A DNA stretch of 64,000 nucleotides from Streptomyces lacrimifluminis (GCF_014646095.1 NZ_BMMU01000036.1:1-64000); one strand, 5' to 3'; positions 1 to 8,293 are shown, counted from the first letter of the stretch. Numbers and translations: made by a program. Notes: a model not told the origin generated them from the sequence alone.

Positions 1-484
1 CCCAACACCACCAACACGACCGCCGGATGATCGGCTACACCACGACAAGGGACACGACCCCGCATCTAAGCCAGGCGTGGGACAGATTCGCGCAGAACGG
101 CCTTGATCCCGCACGCGGCGACACGTCTTCCTTCGGGTTGGGGCTCCCCCTGCGGGCTGCCGCTCGAGCCTTCCATTCCAGAGGGTCCGGCATGTCAGGA
201 TCCCTGAGCCGCTCGCCACCGGGCTATGTGGCGGCCGGGAGAGGTTCAGTGAGGCGGTCCTTGCGCGGAACAGGCGGCTTGTCGCACCCCTCTTCACTGG
301 GCTTCACCCCTGTCGTGCGGCCATGGAACCACCCCGCTGCCAGGACGAGTAGGGACCTGCACGCCGCTGCTCACCTGCTCAGGTTCGATTCCGCGTCGTC
401 TGATTCGAACGATCCCACTCGAATTCGAGCGAGGCGGTGGTGTGCGTGCTGTCCTCTGTCCCTGGGCTTGCACCGCCTCACCGG
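1..484. other. No recognised gene
   Basis: Both strands are open in several frames because of high GC, but none of the translations has a recognisable fold or motif; they are rich in Arg, Ser and Pro as expected of shadows. The only structure noted is a 12-bp perfect palindrome, CTCGAATTCGAG, at 418-429. Confidence 0.5.
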
Positions 485-748
485 TCACCGGCGAAGGTGG
501 AGCGGTTCAGCCATGTCTTCGCAGATGCTCTGAGGGGTCCGCAGGTATCCCAGCTCCACCAGGCGCCTCATGCTGTGACGCGTCTCCTCGGGAGGTAGCG
601 ACAGTTCCCTGATGAGCCACTCCCCATCTGCTTCGGGTCCGCACGCATCAAAGAGCGAGAGGCATTTGATGTAGATGGCCAGGTCAGTGAACGACAGCCG
701 GCGGTTGGTCGCGACCTTCGTGCCCGACCGTGAACGCGTACGGTGCAC
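485..748 (-). CDS. Small winged-helix-like protein, possibly truncated
   Basis: An 87-residue reading frame starting at GTG 748. Residues about 15-75 read like the winged-helix domain found in many Streptomyces small DNA-binding proteins: a 'RLSFTDLAIYIKCLSL' helix, then 'WLIRELSLPPEETRHSMRRL' and 'LVELGYLRTP', which fits a recognition helix followed by the wing. The acidic and hydrophobic spacing looks like real protein rather than shadow, unlike the overlapping opposite-frame ORFs. It is shorter than usual family members, so it may be a remnant. No partner gene is evident; the next gene is on the other strand. Family assignment is from pattern only. Confidence 0.5.
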   Translation of the reverse strand: MHRTRSRSGTKVATNRRLSFTDLAIYIKCLSLFDACGPEADGEWLIRELSLPPEETRHSMRRLVELGYLRTPQSICEDMAEPLHLRR

Positions 749-1075
749 AGTCCTGATGGCGGATGCGTGAAAAATCGGAAAGTTCCGCCATACCTACCCC
801 AACGAGACGGCGCCCCAGCGGGAACGAGCGAGTCCCGTTCAGGTATGCAGCCGGGTGTTGGGGACGGGCTTGCGGTGGTCGGCCATTCCGGCTCCGGGTC
901 CGCGCGTCTGACGGGTGCGGCGACCGTACCGCTCCCTTTGTTCTCCTCCCCCGGTCTTGAGCGCACTTCACCCACGGGGGTGGATTTACATAGTTCTTTC
1001 ATAGTTTGACCGGTTGCACCGCGATGCACGTTGCTTGCGTGGACAGTGACGTGACGACTGATCAGGGAGGGCGCG
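749..1075. other. Divergent intergenic region
   Basis: The gap between the minus-strand winged-helix gene and the plus-strand gene at 1076. No protein was recognised. The AT-richer stretch at about 980-1010 is the likeliest promoter area for the 1076 gene, but I could not fit a convincing -35/-10 pair. Confidence 0.4.
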
Positions 1076-1555
1076 ATGGCGAACGCTTCCGCCGGAAGAA
1101 CGGCCAAGACGACCTGGCACGAGCTGTCCGCGGTCACCGACGCCAAGCGCAGGCTGTGGCTGCTGAGCCGGAACCGCACCGGCTGGGCGGTGTGCGGCCG
1201 GGAGTGGGACGCGGTGGCCGTCGAACCGATGGCGGCCGGGCTGGAGGCGCTCGCCGCGATGCGCGCGGGCACCCGGCGCGGCTGCCAGGTCCTCGCCGAC
1301 CACCTGAGCGACCGGCTAAACGTCGCGGTGCCGGCCGACTCCGCGGGCACCTTCGAGGACATCCCCGGTGTCCGGGTGCTGTCCGGCGGGCACCAGCTGC
1401 TCACCCCGAGTACGCCGCAGGACGGCACGATCGCGGCCGACTGGGTCAGCCACCCGCACGGCGACGCACCGCCGGCGCTCGTTGCGGCCGACCGGTTCGC
1501 CGCCCACCTGCGCAAGCCCGCCTCCCCCGCGCAGGCGAAGGCGCCCGTGTCATGA
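1076..1555 (+). CDS. Conserved hypothetical protein (159 aa)
   Basis: An intact frame from ATG 1076, preceded by a GGAGGG element (about 1066-1071) at suitable distance. Soluble, no signal peptide or membrane segment. Residues 10-60 ('KTTWHELSAVTDAKRRLWLL', then 'TGWAVCGREWDAVAVEP') show strong streptomycete codon bias. I do not recognise a domain and assign no function. Its stop overlaps the start of the next short frame in an ATGA arrangement (1552-1555), which suggests the two were once translationally coupled. Confidence 0.6.
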   Translation: MANASAGRTAKTTWHELSAVTDAKRRLWLLSRNRTGWAVCGREWDAVAVEPMAAGLEALAAMRAGTRRGCQVLADHLSDRLNVAVPADSAGTFEDIPGVRVLSGGHQLLTPSTPQDGTIAADWVSHPHGDAPPALVAADRFAAHLRKPASPAQAKAPVS

Positions 1556-1701
1556 ACGGCCACACCGTGCTGTACGACCCCGAAGGCCGGATCGACACGG
1601 AGCTGCCGCTCGATCACGCGACGCACGAACGCGTAGTCCGTCCGCTGCGTGTCCTTCGGGCCGGGGCGTGCTTGGACGTACCCCGCGTGAATGCCATGCC
1701 G
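1552..1701 (+). pseudogene. 5' fragment of the coupled downstream partner gene
   Basis: Starts with the ATG of the ATGA overlap with the previous gene and reads 'MNGHTVLYDPEGRIDTELPL', then 'HERVVRPLRVLRAGACLD'. It looks like genuine protein for about 45 residues and then runs into the antisense end of the UbiA gene, where the frame stays open but loses protein character. The 3' part is most likely lost, perhaps when the terpene locus arrived. Product unknown. Confidence 0.4.
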
Positions 1702-2613
1702 TCACAGGAGGGCGAGTCCTGCGGTGAGGGAAAGGCAGTAGGCGTACGTGTACATCAGGTAGGTGGTGCGGTCAGCTTTGACGGTGTGGATTGTCAGGGC
1801 GCGGATGGCGGTGGTCCAGCTCAGTGCGGCCAGGGCGATGTCGACCATGACGAGGGAGAACGTCGAGGTGCTCGTCGGCGCATAGACGAAGAAGTGCAGG
1901 ATGGGTGGAACGGCCGCCATGGAGAGTGCGAACCAGATCCTTACGGGCCGGTCGCCGATGATCAGGGCAAGTGTGCGTCGGCCGATTCGGTTGTCGCCGT
2001 CCATGTCGCGGACGTCTTCGAAGGACAGGGGGAGGTTGAGGGTGGCTGCGATGACGATGACCCATTTCCATCCGACTGCGTCGAGCGGGTGGACGAGGGA
2101 CCAGGCGGCCGCGAGCTGGGCGACGGTGCCTGTGAAGGTGACGACCGGCTTGGCGAGGAAGTAGTAGCGGGGTGGAGACCAGAGGTTGAGGGTCACGACA
2201 ATGACTTGCCAGAGGACGACCCAGGGCAGTGTTCCGGTCAGCCAGCCCAGCAGGGTGTAGACCGGCATCGCGCCCCACAGGCGGCGGTGCATTCCCTGGA
2301 CGGTGGTCATTCCGGCGGGGATGGGCCGGTAGGGCTTGTTCGTCTGGTCTTCCGCGACCCCGCTGATCTGGTTCGACGCGTCGCACACATAGAGATAGAA
2401 GAAGAACAGGAGGGCACTCGCGGCGAGATTTTTTGCCGTGGCCGTGGCGTCGAGGTGGTAGTGGTGGCTGGCTACCGCCGTGAACAGGATTCCGGGTGCG
2501 ATCGCGGCCGTCGCGTTGTCGCCGAGCATCCGGACGGTGAGTTCCATTTCGAACGCGATGCGGGCGAGAGGGGTGCTCCGGGTTCTCTGGATCGTTTGGT
2601 GAGTGCGATTCAC
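1702..2613 (-). CDS. UbiA-superfamily membrane protein, candidate UbiA-type terpene cyclase
   Basis: The start is GTG 2613: GGAGG at 2619-2623 lies five bases upstream, and the longer frame to 2799 has no such site. The 303-residue product has about eight hydrophobic helices. The first Asp-rich region is at residues 81-97, with N81, G85, D89, N92 and then 'KPYRP'. A prenyltransferase would carry NDxxDxxxD; here the pattern is NxxxGxxxD, with two of the three Asp replaced. The second region, 'DVRDMDGDNRIGRRT' (about 200-214), is kept. The NxxxGxxxD form matches what I recall of UbiA-type terpene cyclases. A polyprenyl diphosphate synthase lies directly upstream on the same strand, which fits a two-gene terpene locus. 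A conventional prenyltransferase remains possible. Confidence 0.8.
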   Translation of the reverse strand: MNRTHQTIQRTRSTPLARIAFEMELTVRMLGDNATAAIAPGILFTAVASHHYHLDATATAKNLAASALLFFFYLYVCDASNQISGVAEDQTNKPYRPIPAGMTTVQGMHRRLWGAMPVYTLLGWLTGTLPWVVLWQVIVVTLNLWSPPRYYFLAKPVVTFTGTVAQLAAAWSLVHPLDAVGWKWVIVIAATLNLPLSFEDVRDMDGDNRIGRRTLALIIGDRPVRIWFALSMAAVPPILHFFVYAPTSTSTFSLVMVDIALAALSWTTAIRALTIHTVKADRTTYLMYTYAYCLSLTAGLALL

Positions 2614-2876
2614 GTGGACCTCCGAAGGGGTGAGGTGCGGGGGTGCCAGGTTGTTCCGTTCACCGGCGGGGTCTGGGTCGGCCGGCTGCGACGGTGCGGT
2701 TGCCGCCGTTCCAACCGGTGCGGGAGGACCGAAGGACCGAAGCCAGCACCTGGGCCCGGATGCCGAATGCGCGCACGCCCAGTACTTGCCGAGTCCCACG
2801 GGTCCTACGCCGTCGCCGACAGCGTGTGCAGGCGATCGCTGCGTCGTTGGCGGTGCAGCGCGGACCGGGGATGGGT

Positions 2877-3953
2877 TTACGTGGTCCTGGCGGTCGCCGC
2901 CCGGGCGATGCGGCGCAGTGCGGCTGCCGCGGCGGGTGGGACCGGTGACTGTTCCAGGATGGTCAGGGCCTGCGCGCGCCGGGTGTGGATCATGTGTTCG
3001 ACCTCGCGGCTTGCACCGGTCGCGAGCAGTACCTCGCGCAGGCGGCCGGCGCCTTCTTCGTCGAGGCCGGGATCGCCGAGCAGGGTGTGCAGGATGGCGG
3101 CCTGGTCACGGCTCACGCTTCGTAGGGCGAGCGCGGTCAGGACGGTGGTTTGCCCGCGCGGAGGTCGTCGAGGCGGGGTTTGCCCGTGGCTGCCGGATCA
3201 CCGAATACGCCCTAGTAGGTCATCCCGGAGCTGGAAGGCCTCGCCCAGGGGCAGGGCGTAGGCGCTGAGTGCGACCCGCAGCGGGGGATTGCCGCCGGCC
3301 AGGGCGATGCCGAGGTGCAGGGGCCGTTCGATCGTGTAGCGGGCTGTCTTGTAGCGGGCGGTCTTCAATGCCGCGTCCACGTCGTCGCAGGGTTGCCCTG
3401 CAGCGCAGAGGTCGAGGTACTGCCCGTACATCAGCTCCGTGCGCATTTCGCCGACGACTTCGACTGCCTCGGCGAGCTGGCCTGGGGTGAGGCCAGCGGT
3501 GTGGAGGAGCTCGTCGGACCATGCCAGGGCCAGGTCGCCGAGGAGGATCGCGGCGCTGGTGCCGAGACGCTCGGCGTCTCGGCGCCCGGCGTGGTGGGCG
3601 GCGAGGGACCGGTGGGTGGTGGGGTGTCCCCGGCGGGTGTCCGAGCTGTCCATGACGTCGTCGTGGATGAGGGCGAAGGCGTGGAACATCTCCAGTGATG
3701 CCGCTGCTTGGAGGACCGCGCCGGTGGGAGGCTCATCGGCTGCGGCATTCCAGCCAATGACACACAGCGCGGGTCTCAAACGCTTTCCGCCGGAGAAGAG
3801 GAAGCACCGCAAGGTCTGGGCAACTTCGGGCGGAAAGCCCTGCAGGGATGCCTTTCGGGCTTGGCTGTCCACGAACCGGGCCAGGACGGCGTCGACTTCT
3901 CTTCGCGTGCCGGGCAGCTCGGCGGCGGCGGCTGCGACAGCGGGGGTACTCAA
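2877..3953 (-). pseudogene. Polyprenyl diphosphate synthase with two offsetting frameshifts
   Basis: A class I trans-isoprenyl diphosphate synthase. The first Asp-rich motif is in 'LIHDDVMDSSDTRRG' and the second in 'FQLRDDLLG'. Just after the second, the frame hits TGA at 3198-3200. Skipping one base near 3208 restores 'GVFGDPAATGKPRLDDLRAG', and a second shift near 3147 returns to the original frame, giving 'TVLTALALRSVSRDQAAILH' and the normal C-terminus 'VPPAAAAALRRIARAA' ending at 2877. The changes cancel, so only about 19 codons and the one stop are affected. Either two sequence errors or a recently broken gene. The likely start is TTG 3953 ('LSTPAVAAAAAELPG'); the frame is open to 4103 but that extension does not look like family sequence. 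Phe five residues before the first Asp hints at FPP-type chain length. Confidence 0.75.
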
Positions 3954-4103
3954 GTGATATCCATGCGGAGGACCTGGCCTTCGAAGAGCGGTCTCGACTG
4001 AGCGGCGTCCTGAGCAAGCTGGCGCGACGGAGCCAGCGGAGCATGGCATCCTCCGGTGTCCTCCGGCGGGCGCGAGGCCGTGCGGAAGACGGTTGGTGGT
4101 CAT

Positions 4104-4628
4104 TCCGGGACGGTGGCACGGGCGCGGGTCGGCCCTGGTGGACTAGGGGGTTTCGCCGCGCGGGTAGAACTGCCGGACCCATTTGTGGTGAGTGCCTGTT
4201 GAGGATCGCTCCATCGCGCACCTTCCGTTCTGAGCCGGGCAGCGCTACATCAGTCCGCCCAGTTCAGGAGGCAGAATGGCGCAGATCCGGATACCGGGAA
4301 AGGGAGTGAAGGGTGCGCGCGCGGGGCGCTCGAAGCACTGACAAGCTGCGGGCCCCTCGGAGGGCTTTGGGTGGCGGTGGTACGGATCGACGCCACGGCA
4401 TTCGCGACTTCTGCCACTCGCGCCACCCCAGTCGCAGCCGAGCGATCGCCGCATCCTTGGCGCGACATCCATCCCGCACACCCGTCTGTCCCCGTCCCGC
4501 CGCCATGAGCCCCGAGCTCCGCGTCAGCCGCACTCTTGCGCGACCGGAGATCCGCACGCAAGCCAAGAAGCGAGCCAGCCACCAGTGTTCGATTCGCCAG
4601 GCACCACAGCCGCTCGACTTGACGAGTT
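4104..4628. other. No recognised gene
   Basis: No family, signal or RNA gene was recognised on either strand; the overlapping translations are Arg/Pro/Ser-rich. The promoter of the terpene locus on the minus strand should lie at its left end, but no clear -35/-10 pair was found. Confidence 0.4.
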
Positions 4629-4645
4629 AGACACCTAAGGTGTCT
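4629..4645. repeat. Palindrome AGACACC-TAA-GGTGTCT
   Basis: Perfect 7-bp inverted repeat with a 3-base centre, directly before the larger hairpin at 4651-4683 and the recombinase remnant. Could be a protein-binding or attachment-type site; function not shown by the sequence. Confidence 0.6.
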
Positions 4646-4650
4646 GTCCG

Positions 4651-4683
4651 GTCCTCGCCCGCCAGGTCGTGGCGGGCGAGGAC
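4651..4683. repeat. 14-bp perfect hairpin
   Basis: The arms are 4651-4664 and 4670-4683, fully complementary, around a GGTCG loop. There is no T-tract on either side. It lies immediately before the surviving part of the recombinase reading frame and may mark the junction where the gene was cut or rejoined. It could also serve as a terminator. Confidence 0.7.
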
Positions 4684-4846
4684 CAGGCGGAGCGACCGGG
4701 TACTGCACGAAGCCCTCAGCGTCGGCGCCGACCCGCTGCACCTCGCCCTGGTCTTCAACCTGTCGCACACCGCCGCGAGCCGCTACGCGACCATCGCCCA
4801 GAACCTGCTCGACAACCAGATCGAGCAGACCAACGAGAGTGAATGA
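4684..4846 (+). pseudogene. C-terminal remnant of a tyrosine recombinase-like protein
   Basis: The translation 'RSDRVLHEALSVGADPLHLA', then 'LVFNLSHTAASRYATIAQNL', ending in 'QTNESE', matches the tail I know from Streptomyces tyrosine recombinases, where a conserved 'DPLHLA.VFGL' stretch and a short helix-turn-helix-like segment precede the stop. The catalytic domain is absent: upstream sequence is a hairpin and unrecognised DNA. About 50 codons remain. It suggests that an integrated element once lay here. Confidence 0.5.
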
Positions 4847-5105
4847 GCGTCCTGTCGATACAGCGGCGACGAACCGACCGCTCCTTCAAGCACATCCGCA
4901 GAAGACGCCGTGGGTTCCCAGTGAAAGTCCCCCAGCCACGCTGAACTCACTGCGGGCGTGCCGGTAGAACCCGGTCACCGATACTGCTGGCCGCCATCCC
5001 GGGGCGCGCCCAAATATTGGGATGGGCTGTGAAGCGCCGCCCCATCTCGCGAGTGCCGGCGGGGGCGCCCGTGGACCGTTCCGCCCGGCGAACGACAGCC
5101 GCTAT

Positions 5106-5164
5106 TCAACCGAGCGGTTGACGATTCGGGCACCCAGGCGTAAGGTATTTAACCATCCGGTTGA
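5106..5164 (+). promoter_or_regulatory. Promoter with two ArsR-type operators
   Basis: A -35 TTGACG (5118-5123), a 17-base spacer and a -10 TAAGGT (5141-5146) precede the ArsR gene. Two related inverted repeats overlap it: TCAACC-GAGC-GGTTGA at 5106-5121, covering the -35, and TTAACC-ATCC-GGTTGA at 5149-5164, covering the expected start of transcription. Their centres are 43 bp apart. This is the layout expected of an autorepressed ArsR operon. A similar AACC-N4-GGTT core lies before the second ArsR gene at 36.7 kb. Confidence 0.75.
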
Positions 5165-5178
5165 ATATGAGGTGTCAG

Positions 5179-5541
5179 GTGACCGACGACCGACTGTCGC
5201 TGGTGTTCTCCGCACTGGCCGACCCGACTCGGCGCGACATCGTGGCCCGGCTCGCCACTGGGGACGCCACGGTCAACGAACTGGCCGAACCGTACGAAGT
5301 CACGGTCCAGGCCGTGTCCAAGCACATCAAGGTCCTGCAGGACGCTGGCCTGGTCAGCCGCAGCAGGGAAGCCCAGCGGCGGCCCTGCCACCTGGAAGCA
5401 GAGGTCTTCGACCTGATGACGAAGTGGATCGAGCGTTATCGGCGCGAAGCGGAGGACCGTTTCCGCCGGCTCGATGCCCTCCTTGAACAGTTGGACGCGC
5501 GGCCCACGACGGAACCTCCCGCGAAAGAGGCGGCATCATGA
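5179..5541 (+). CDS. ArsR-family transcriptional repressor
   Basis: A 120-residue winged-helix repressor. 'LVFSALADPTRRDIVARLA' is the classic ArsR opening helix and 'VTVQAVSKHIKVLQDAGLVS' the recognition helix. The metal-binding CxC pair of the ArsR helix is absent, so it is more like the subgroup that controls SRPBCC (AHSA1-like) genes than a metal sensor. The start GTG 5179 is chosen because GAGG (5169-5172) lies six bases upstream; an in-frame TTG at 5161 and ATG at 5167 are alternatives, both very close to the expected transcript start. It overlaps the next gene by ATGA (5538-5541), so the two are coupled. The two operators upstream suggest autoregulation. Confidence 0.88.
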   Translation: MTDDRLSLVFSALADPTRRDIVARLATGDATVNELAEPYEVTVQAVSKHIKVLQDAGLVSRSREAQRRPCHLEAEVFDLMTKWIERYRREAEDRFRRLDALLEQLDARPTTEPPAKEAAS

Positions 5542-6071
5542 GCAGCACCGACACTCACCAGCCCAACGAGACACGGATCGTGGCCGAGCCAGATCTGCCC
5601 ATCATCGTGATCACCCGAGAGTTCGACGCCCCGCCGGAACGCGTGTTCCGGGCATACACCGACCCCGATCTGGTCGTCCAGTGGCTCGGCCCGCGTCGGC
5701 TCGAGATGCGAATCGACCGGTATGACGCGCGCAACGGTGGCTCCTACCGATATGTGCACCGGGACGACGACGGCACCGAGTACGGCTTCCACGGCGTGTT
5801 CCACGAGGTGCGCCCCAACGAGCGCATCGTGCAGACCTTCACCTACGACGGCTTCCCGGACGGCGTCAGCCTGGAGACGGCCGTCTTCGAGGACCTCGGT
5901 GGTCGCACCCGGGTCACCGGCAGGTCCCTCATGGACTCCATCGAAGCCCGTGACGCGATGCTCAAGAGCGGCATGGACGTCGGCGTCCGCGAGGGCTACG
6001 AGCGGCTCGACGAGCTGCTCGGCGGCCAGCAGGACGACAGCGCCGACCAGCACACCGAGACAGGATCCTGA
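5538..6071 (+). CDS. SRPBCC (AHSA1-like) domain protein
   Basis: 177 residues with the START/Bet v1-like AHSA1 pattern: 'IVITREFDAPPERVFRAYTD', then 'WLGPRRLEMRIDRYDARNGG', 'YGFHGVFHEVRPNERIVQTF' and 'GMDVGVREGYERLDELLG'. These proteins bind small hydrophobic ligands in a cavity; the ligand is unknown. It overlaps the ArsR gene by four bases and is followed after two bases by the TIGR03086 gene, so the three form one operon. Full length for the family. Confidence 0.88.
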   Translation: MSSTDTHQPNETRIVAEPDLPIIVITREFDAPPERVFRAYTDPDLVVQWLGPRRLEMRIDRYDARNGGSYRYVHRDDDGTEYGFHGVFHEVRPNERIVQTFTYDGFPDGVSLETAVFEDLGGRTRVTGRSLMDSIEARDAMLKSGMDVGVREGYERLDELLGGQQDDSADQHTETGS

Positions 6072-6073
6072 CC

Positions 6074-6631
6074 ATGACGAGAACAGCGGCCGACGAGCAC
6101 CGCACCGTGGCCCGCGGCTTCACCGACCGCGTATACGGCACGGCCCCGGGGGCATGGGACAACCCTGCGCCGTGCGAGGGCTGGGTCGCCCGGGACGTCG
6201 TCCGGCACCTCGTCGAGTGGTTCCCCGCCTTCCTCAAAGCCGGTGCCGGAGTCGTACTGCCGACGGGACCCCCGGTGGACGACGACCCCGTGGCCGCCTG
6301 GGTGACGCACCGCGATGGAGTGCAGGCTCTTCTCGACGATCCGGGCACCGCGCACAAGCTCCTGTCGAACCCGCACATCGGAGACATCCCCCTGGACCAG
6401 GCGGTCGAACGGTTCTACACCGCCGACGTGTTCATGCACACGTGGGACCTGGCACGGGCCACCGGCCAGGACGAGTATCTCGATCCCGGCCGATGCGGCC
6501 AGTTGCTCGACGGGATGCTGCCCCTGGACGACCTGCTCCGCGCGAGTGGGCAGTACGGACCCCGGGTCGAGGTGCCGGAGACGGCCGACGTCCAGACTCG
6601 CCTGCTCGCCTTCATCGGCCGCGAACCCTGA
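6074..6631 (+). CDS. TIGR03086-family DinB-like metal-binding protein
   Basis: 185 residues with the mycothiol-dependent/DinB-like four-helix-bundle pattern of the TIGR03086 family: 'NPAPCEGWVARDVVRHLVEW' (His at the first helix), 'HIGDIPLDQAVERFYTADVF' and 'MHTWDLARATGQDEYLDPGR' (His-x-x-x-Asp). The conserved His residues probably bind a divalent metal. Relatives include mycothiol-dependent maleylpyruvate isomerase, but no substrate can be read from the sequence. It is the third gene of the ArsR operon. Confidence 0.83.
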   Translation: MTRTAADEHRTVARGFTDRVYGTAPGAWDNPAPCEGWVARDVVRHLVEWFPAFLKAGAGVVLPTGPPVDDDPVAAWVTHRDGVQALLDDPGTAHKLLSNPHIGDIPLDQAVERFYTADVFMHTWDLARATGQDEYLDPGRCGQLLDGMLPLDDLLRASGQYGPRVEVPETADVQTRLLAFIGREP

Positions 6632-7010
6632 CGTCACGCGGGCCGTCACCGGCATCCTCCGAGCCTTCGTGGCAGGCGGTCACGTCCGAGGGCGTGCCCG
6701 CGGTCACCCAAGAGTCTGACGTCGGGTCAGCAGCCCTTCGCCGTCGTCCTGGCACGCCTCGACTCCCGAAGATGCCGGAGCTCGTCTTCGACCAGGGTCT
6801 CGGTGATCTGCTCACCGTGCGCACCGCCGGGGAAGTCCTGGACGAGGCCGTGCTCGCCCGTCCTGGCCGGGCCATCAGTCGTGCGGTGCCGTGAAGGCCG
6901 CCGTCCAGGCGGACACCTCCGGCGAGGAACTGCCCGCCACATCGAGTAGGCCCTCAAAGCTACCAGCGGGTTGCTTGTTCCCCTATGTCCGAGCCAGGAC
7001 TACTGATGTC
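6632..7010 (+). pseudogene. Spacer with a beta-carbonic anhydrase fragment
   Basis: Within an otherwise unrecognised stretch, 6770-6894 in the plus frame reads 'MPELVFDQGLGDLLTVRTAG' followed by 'EVLDEAVLARPG'. This resembles the segment of beta-carbonic anhydrases around the conserved 'GDLFVVRTAGNV' region. The zinc ligands are not present, so at most about 35 codons survive. The identification rests on one short motif. Confidence 0.35.
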
Positions 7011-7066
7011 GCACACACCGGCCGTTTCGCGAAGGTGCCCCGGCTCGCGAAACGGCCAGTGTGTGC
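7011..7066. repeat. 22-bp imperfect hairpin
   Basis: The arms are 7011-7032 and 7045-7066, matching at 21 of 22 positions, around a 12-base GC-rich loop. The stem core is GGCCGTTTCGCGA. There is no T-run. It is far stronger than the other hairpins in the window and is not next to an intact gene end, so it may be a bidirectional terminator or the relic end of a mobile element. Confidence 0.75.
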
Positions 7067-7254
7067 CGGCCCCCGCCGACCGCGGCCGGGGCACCGGTGG
7101 GGTTGGACGCGGCCTGATCAGCGGGTCGGCGCGCCAGTGATGGCGCTCTTTGAAATTGGCCGCCCCCTGCTCAGCGGTGTCCCCACACCTGCTCGCGATC
7201 CCCAGCTGTGGAATGACCTCCTGGGGCAGGGGCCCGTTTGTCCTCGGCCGATGA

Positions 7255-7580
7255 TTAGGTCTGGTTCGCGATCTGGCGGCCGAGTTGTTCAAGGAACTCC
7301 TGCAAGCTGGACGCGGTGACCTCGAAGTCGTCAAACCAGGAGGCCGTGGTGGACTTCCAGACTTGTCCGCTGGCTCCGATCGCGAACAGATGGCCCCCGT
7401 CGCTGGCGAAGACCAGCGCGATCGGTTTCACCGTCGATCCAAGCGGGGCCGTATTCACGGAAGTGCTCCGCCGCCGTCGCAGGTGAGTGGATGAGGTACC
7501 CGCTGTCGACGTCGGGCAGCGAAGCCTCACCGATCACCCAGTAGAGCGTGGCCCTCCGAAGCAGTGCCGCTCCGCCGACC
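7255..7580 (-). pseudogene. Broken SUKH/SMI1-KNR4 family gene
   Basis: Two adjoining minus-strand frames give the two halves of a SUKH-fold C-terminus. The upstream half reads 'DSGYLIHSPATAAEHFREYG'. The downstream half reads 'IALVFASDGGHLFAIGASGQ', then 'VWKSTTASWFDDFEVTASSL', 'QEFLEQLGRQIANQT' and ends at 7255. A frameshift near 7440-7450 joins them and the N-terminal domain is missing. SUKH proteins are often immunity proteins of contact-dependent toxins; no toxin gene is seen nearby. Not functional as it stands. Confidence 0.6.
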
Positions 7581-7687
7581 TGATCGGCTGCAGCGTCAGG
7601 GGTTTTCTGGTTACTCCACAGCGCGGCCGATGAGTTTGTGGCTCCCGGCCGGTCCAAGCTCGTGACACCCTTGGAAAGGACACCGCC

Positions 7688-8293
7688 ATGTCGGAGCTTC
7701 TCGTCGACTTCATCACCTCCCTCGACGGCCACGCATCGGGAGAGGGATGGCCCGGGTTCTGGGGCCTCGAGGGCCCGGAGTACCTCGCATGGCTCGGCGG
7801 GCAACCCGAGGCCACCTACCTGATGGGAGCGAACACCTACCGCCTGATGTCGGGCTTCGCCGCAGGCGAGGTCCCGAATGGCCAAGACGAGTTCAGGCCC
7901 GAAGAAGAGGCGTCCGTCGACGAGCTCACGCAAGCGTCCAAGGTGGTGTTCTCCTCCTCACTAGAGGAGCCACTGACGTGGGCCAACTCCACGCTCGTCC
8001 GCGACGACGCCGTCGAGGCGGTCCGCGCCATGAAGTCGAGCGGCTCGGGGCTCCTCAGCACGATCGGCAGCCTCAGCCTGTGCCGGTCCCTGCTACGAGC
8101 CGGACTCGTCGACCGCTTCCGGGTCGTGATGTTCCCGGTGATCACCGGGGCCACGGGCGATGAACGCATCTACGACGGCTATCCGGACGTTGCCCTCGAG
8201 ATGATCGAGCACCGCACCTTCGACGGCCGCATCCAGCTGGTCGAGTACAAGCCCCGCGTGCTTGAGCACCCGCCGCTCGGTGTCCCTGCGTGA
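7688..8293 (+). CDS. Dihydrofolate reductase-like (RibD C-terminal) family protein
   Basis: 201 residues. The opening 'MSELLVDFITSLDGHASGEG' and the later 'TYLMGANTYRLMSGFA', 'VVFSSSLEEPLTWANSTLV' and 'LLSTIGSLSLCRSLLRAGLV' follow the RibD C-terminal/DHFR-like NADPH-dependent reductase fold. Family members reduce small heterocycles or are uncharacterised; the true substrate is unknown. GGAAAGGA lies just before ATG 7688. It stands alone, with remnants on both sides. Confidence 0.88.
   Translation: MSELLVDFITSLDGHASGEGWPGFWGLEGPEYLAWLGGQPEATYLMGANTYRLMSGFAAGEVPNGQDEFRPEEEASVDELTQASKVVFSSSLEEPLTWANSTLVRDDAVEAVRAMKSSGSGLLSTIGSLSLCRSLLRAGLVDRFRVVMFPVITGATGDERIYDGYPDVALEMIEHRTFDGRIQLVEYKPRVLEHPPLGVPA

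Noticed and set aside
383..430. A tRNA-like T-arm (GGTTCGATTCC)
   Set aside because: The flanking bases do not pair to form a T-stem, and no acceptor or anticodon arm is found.
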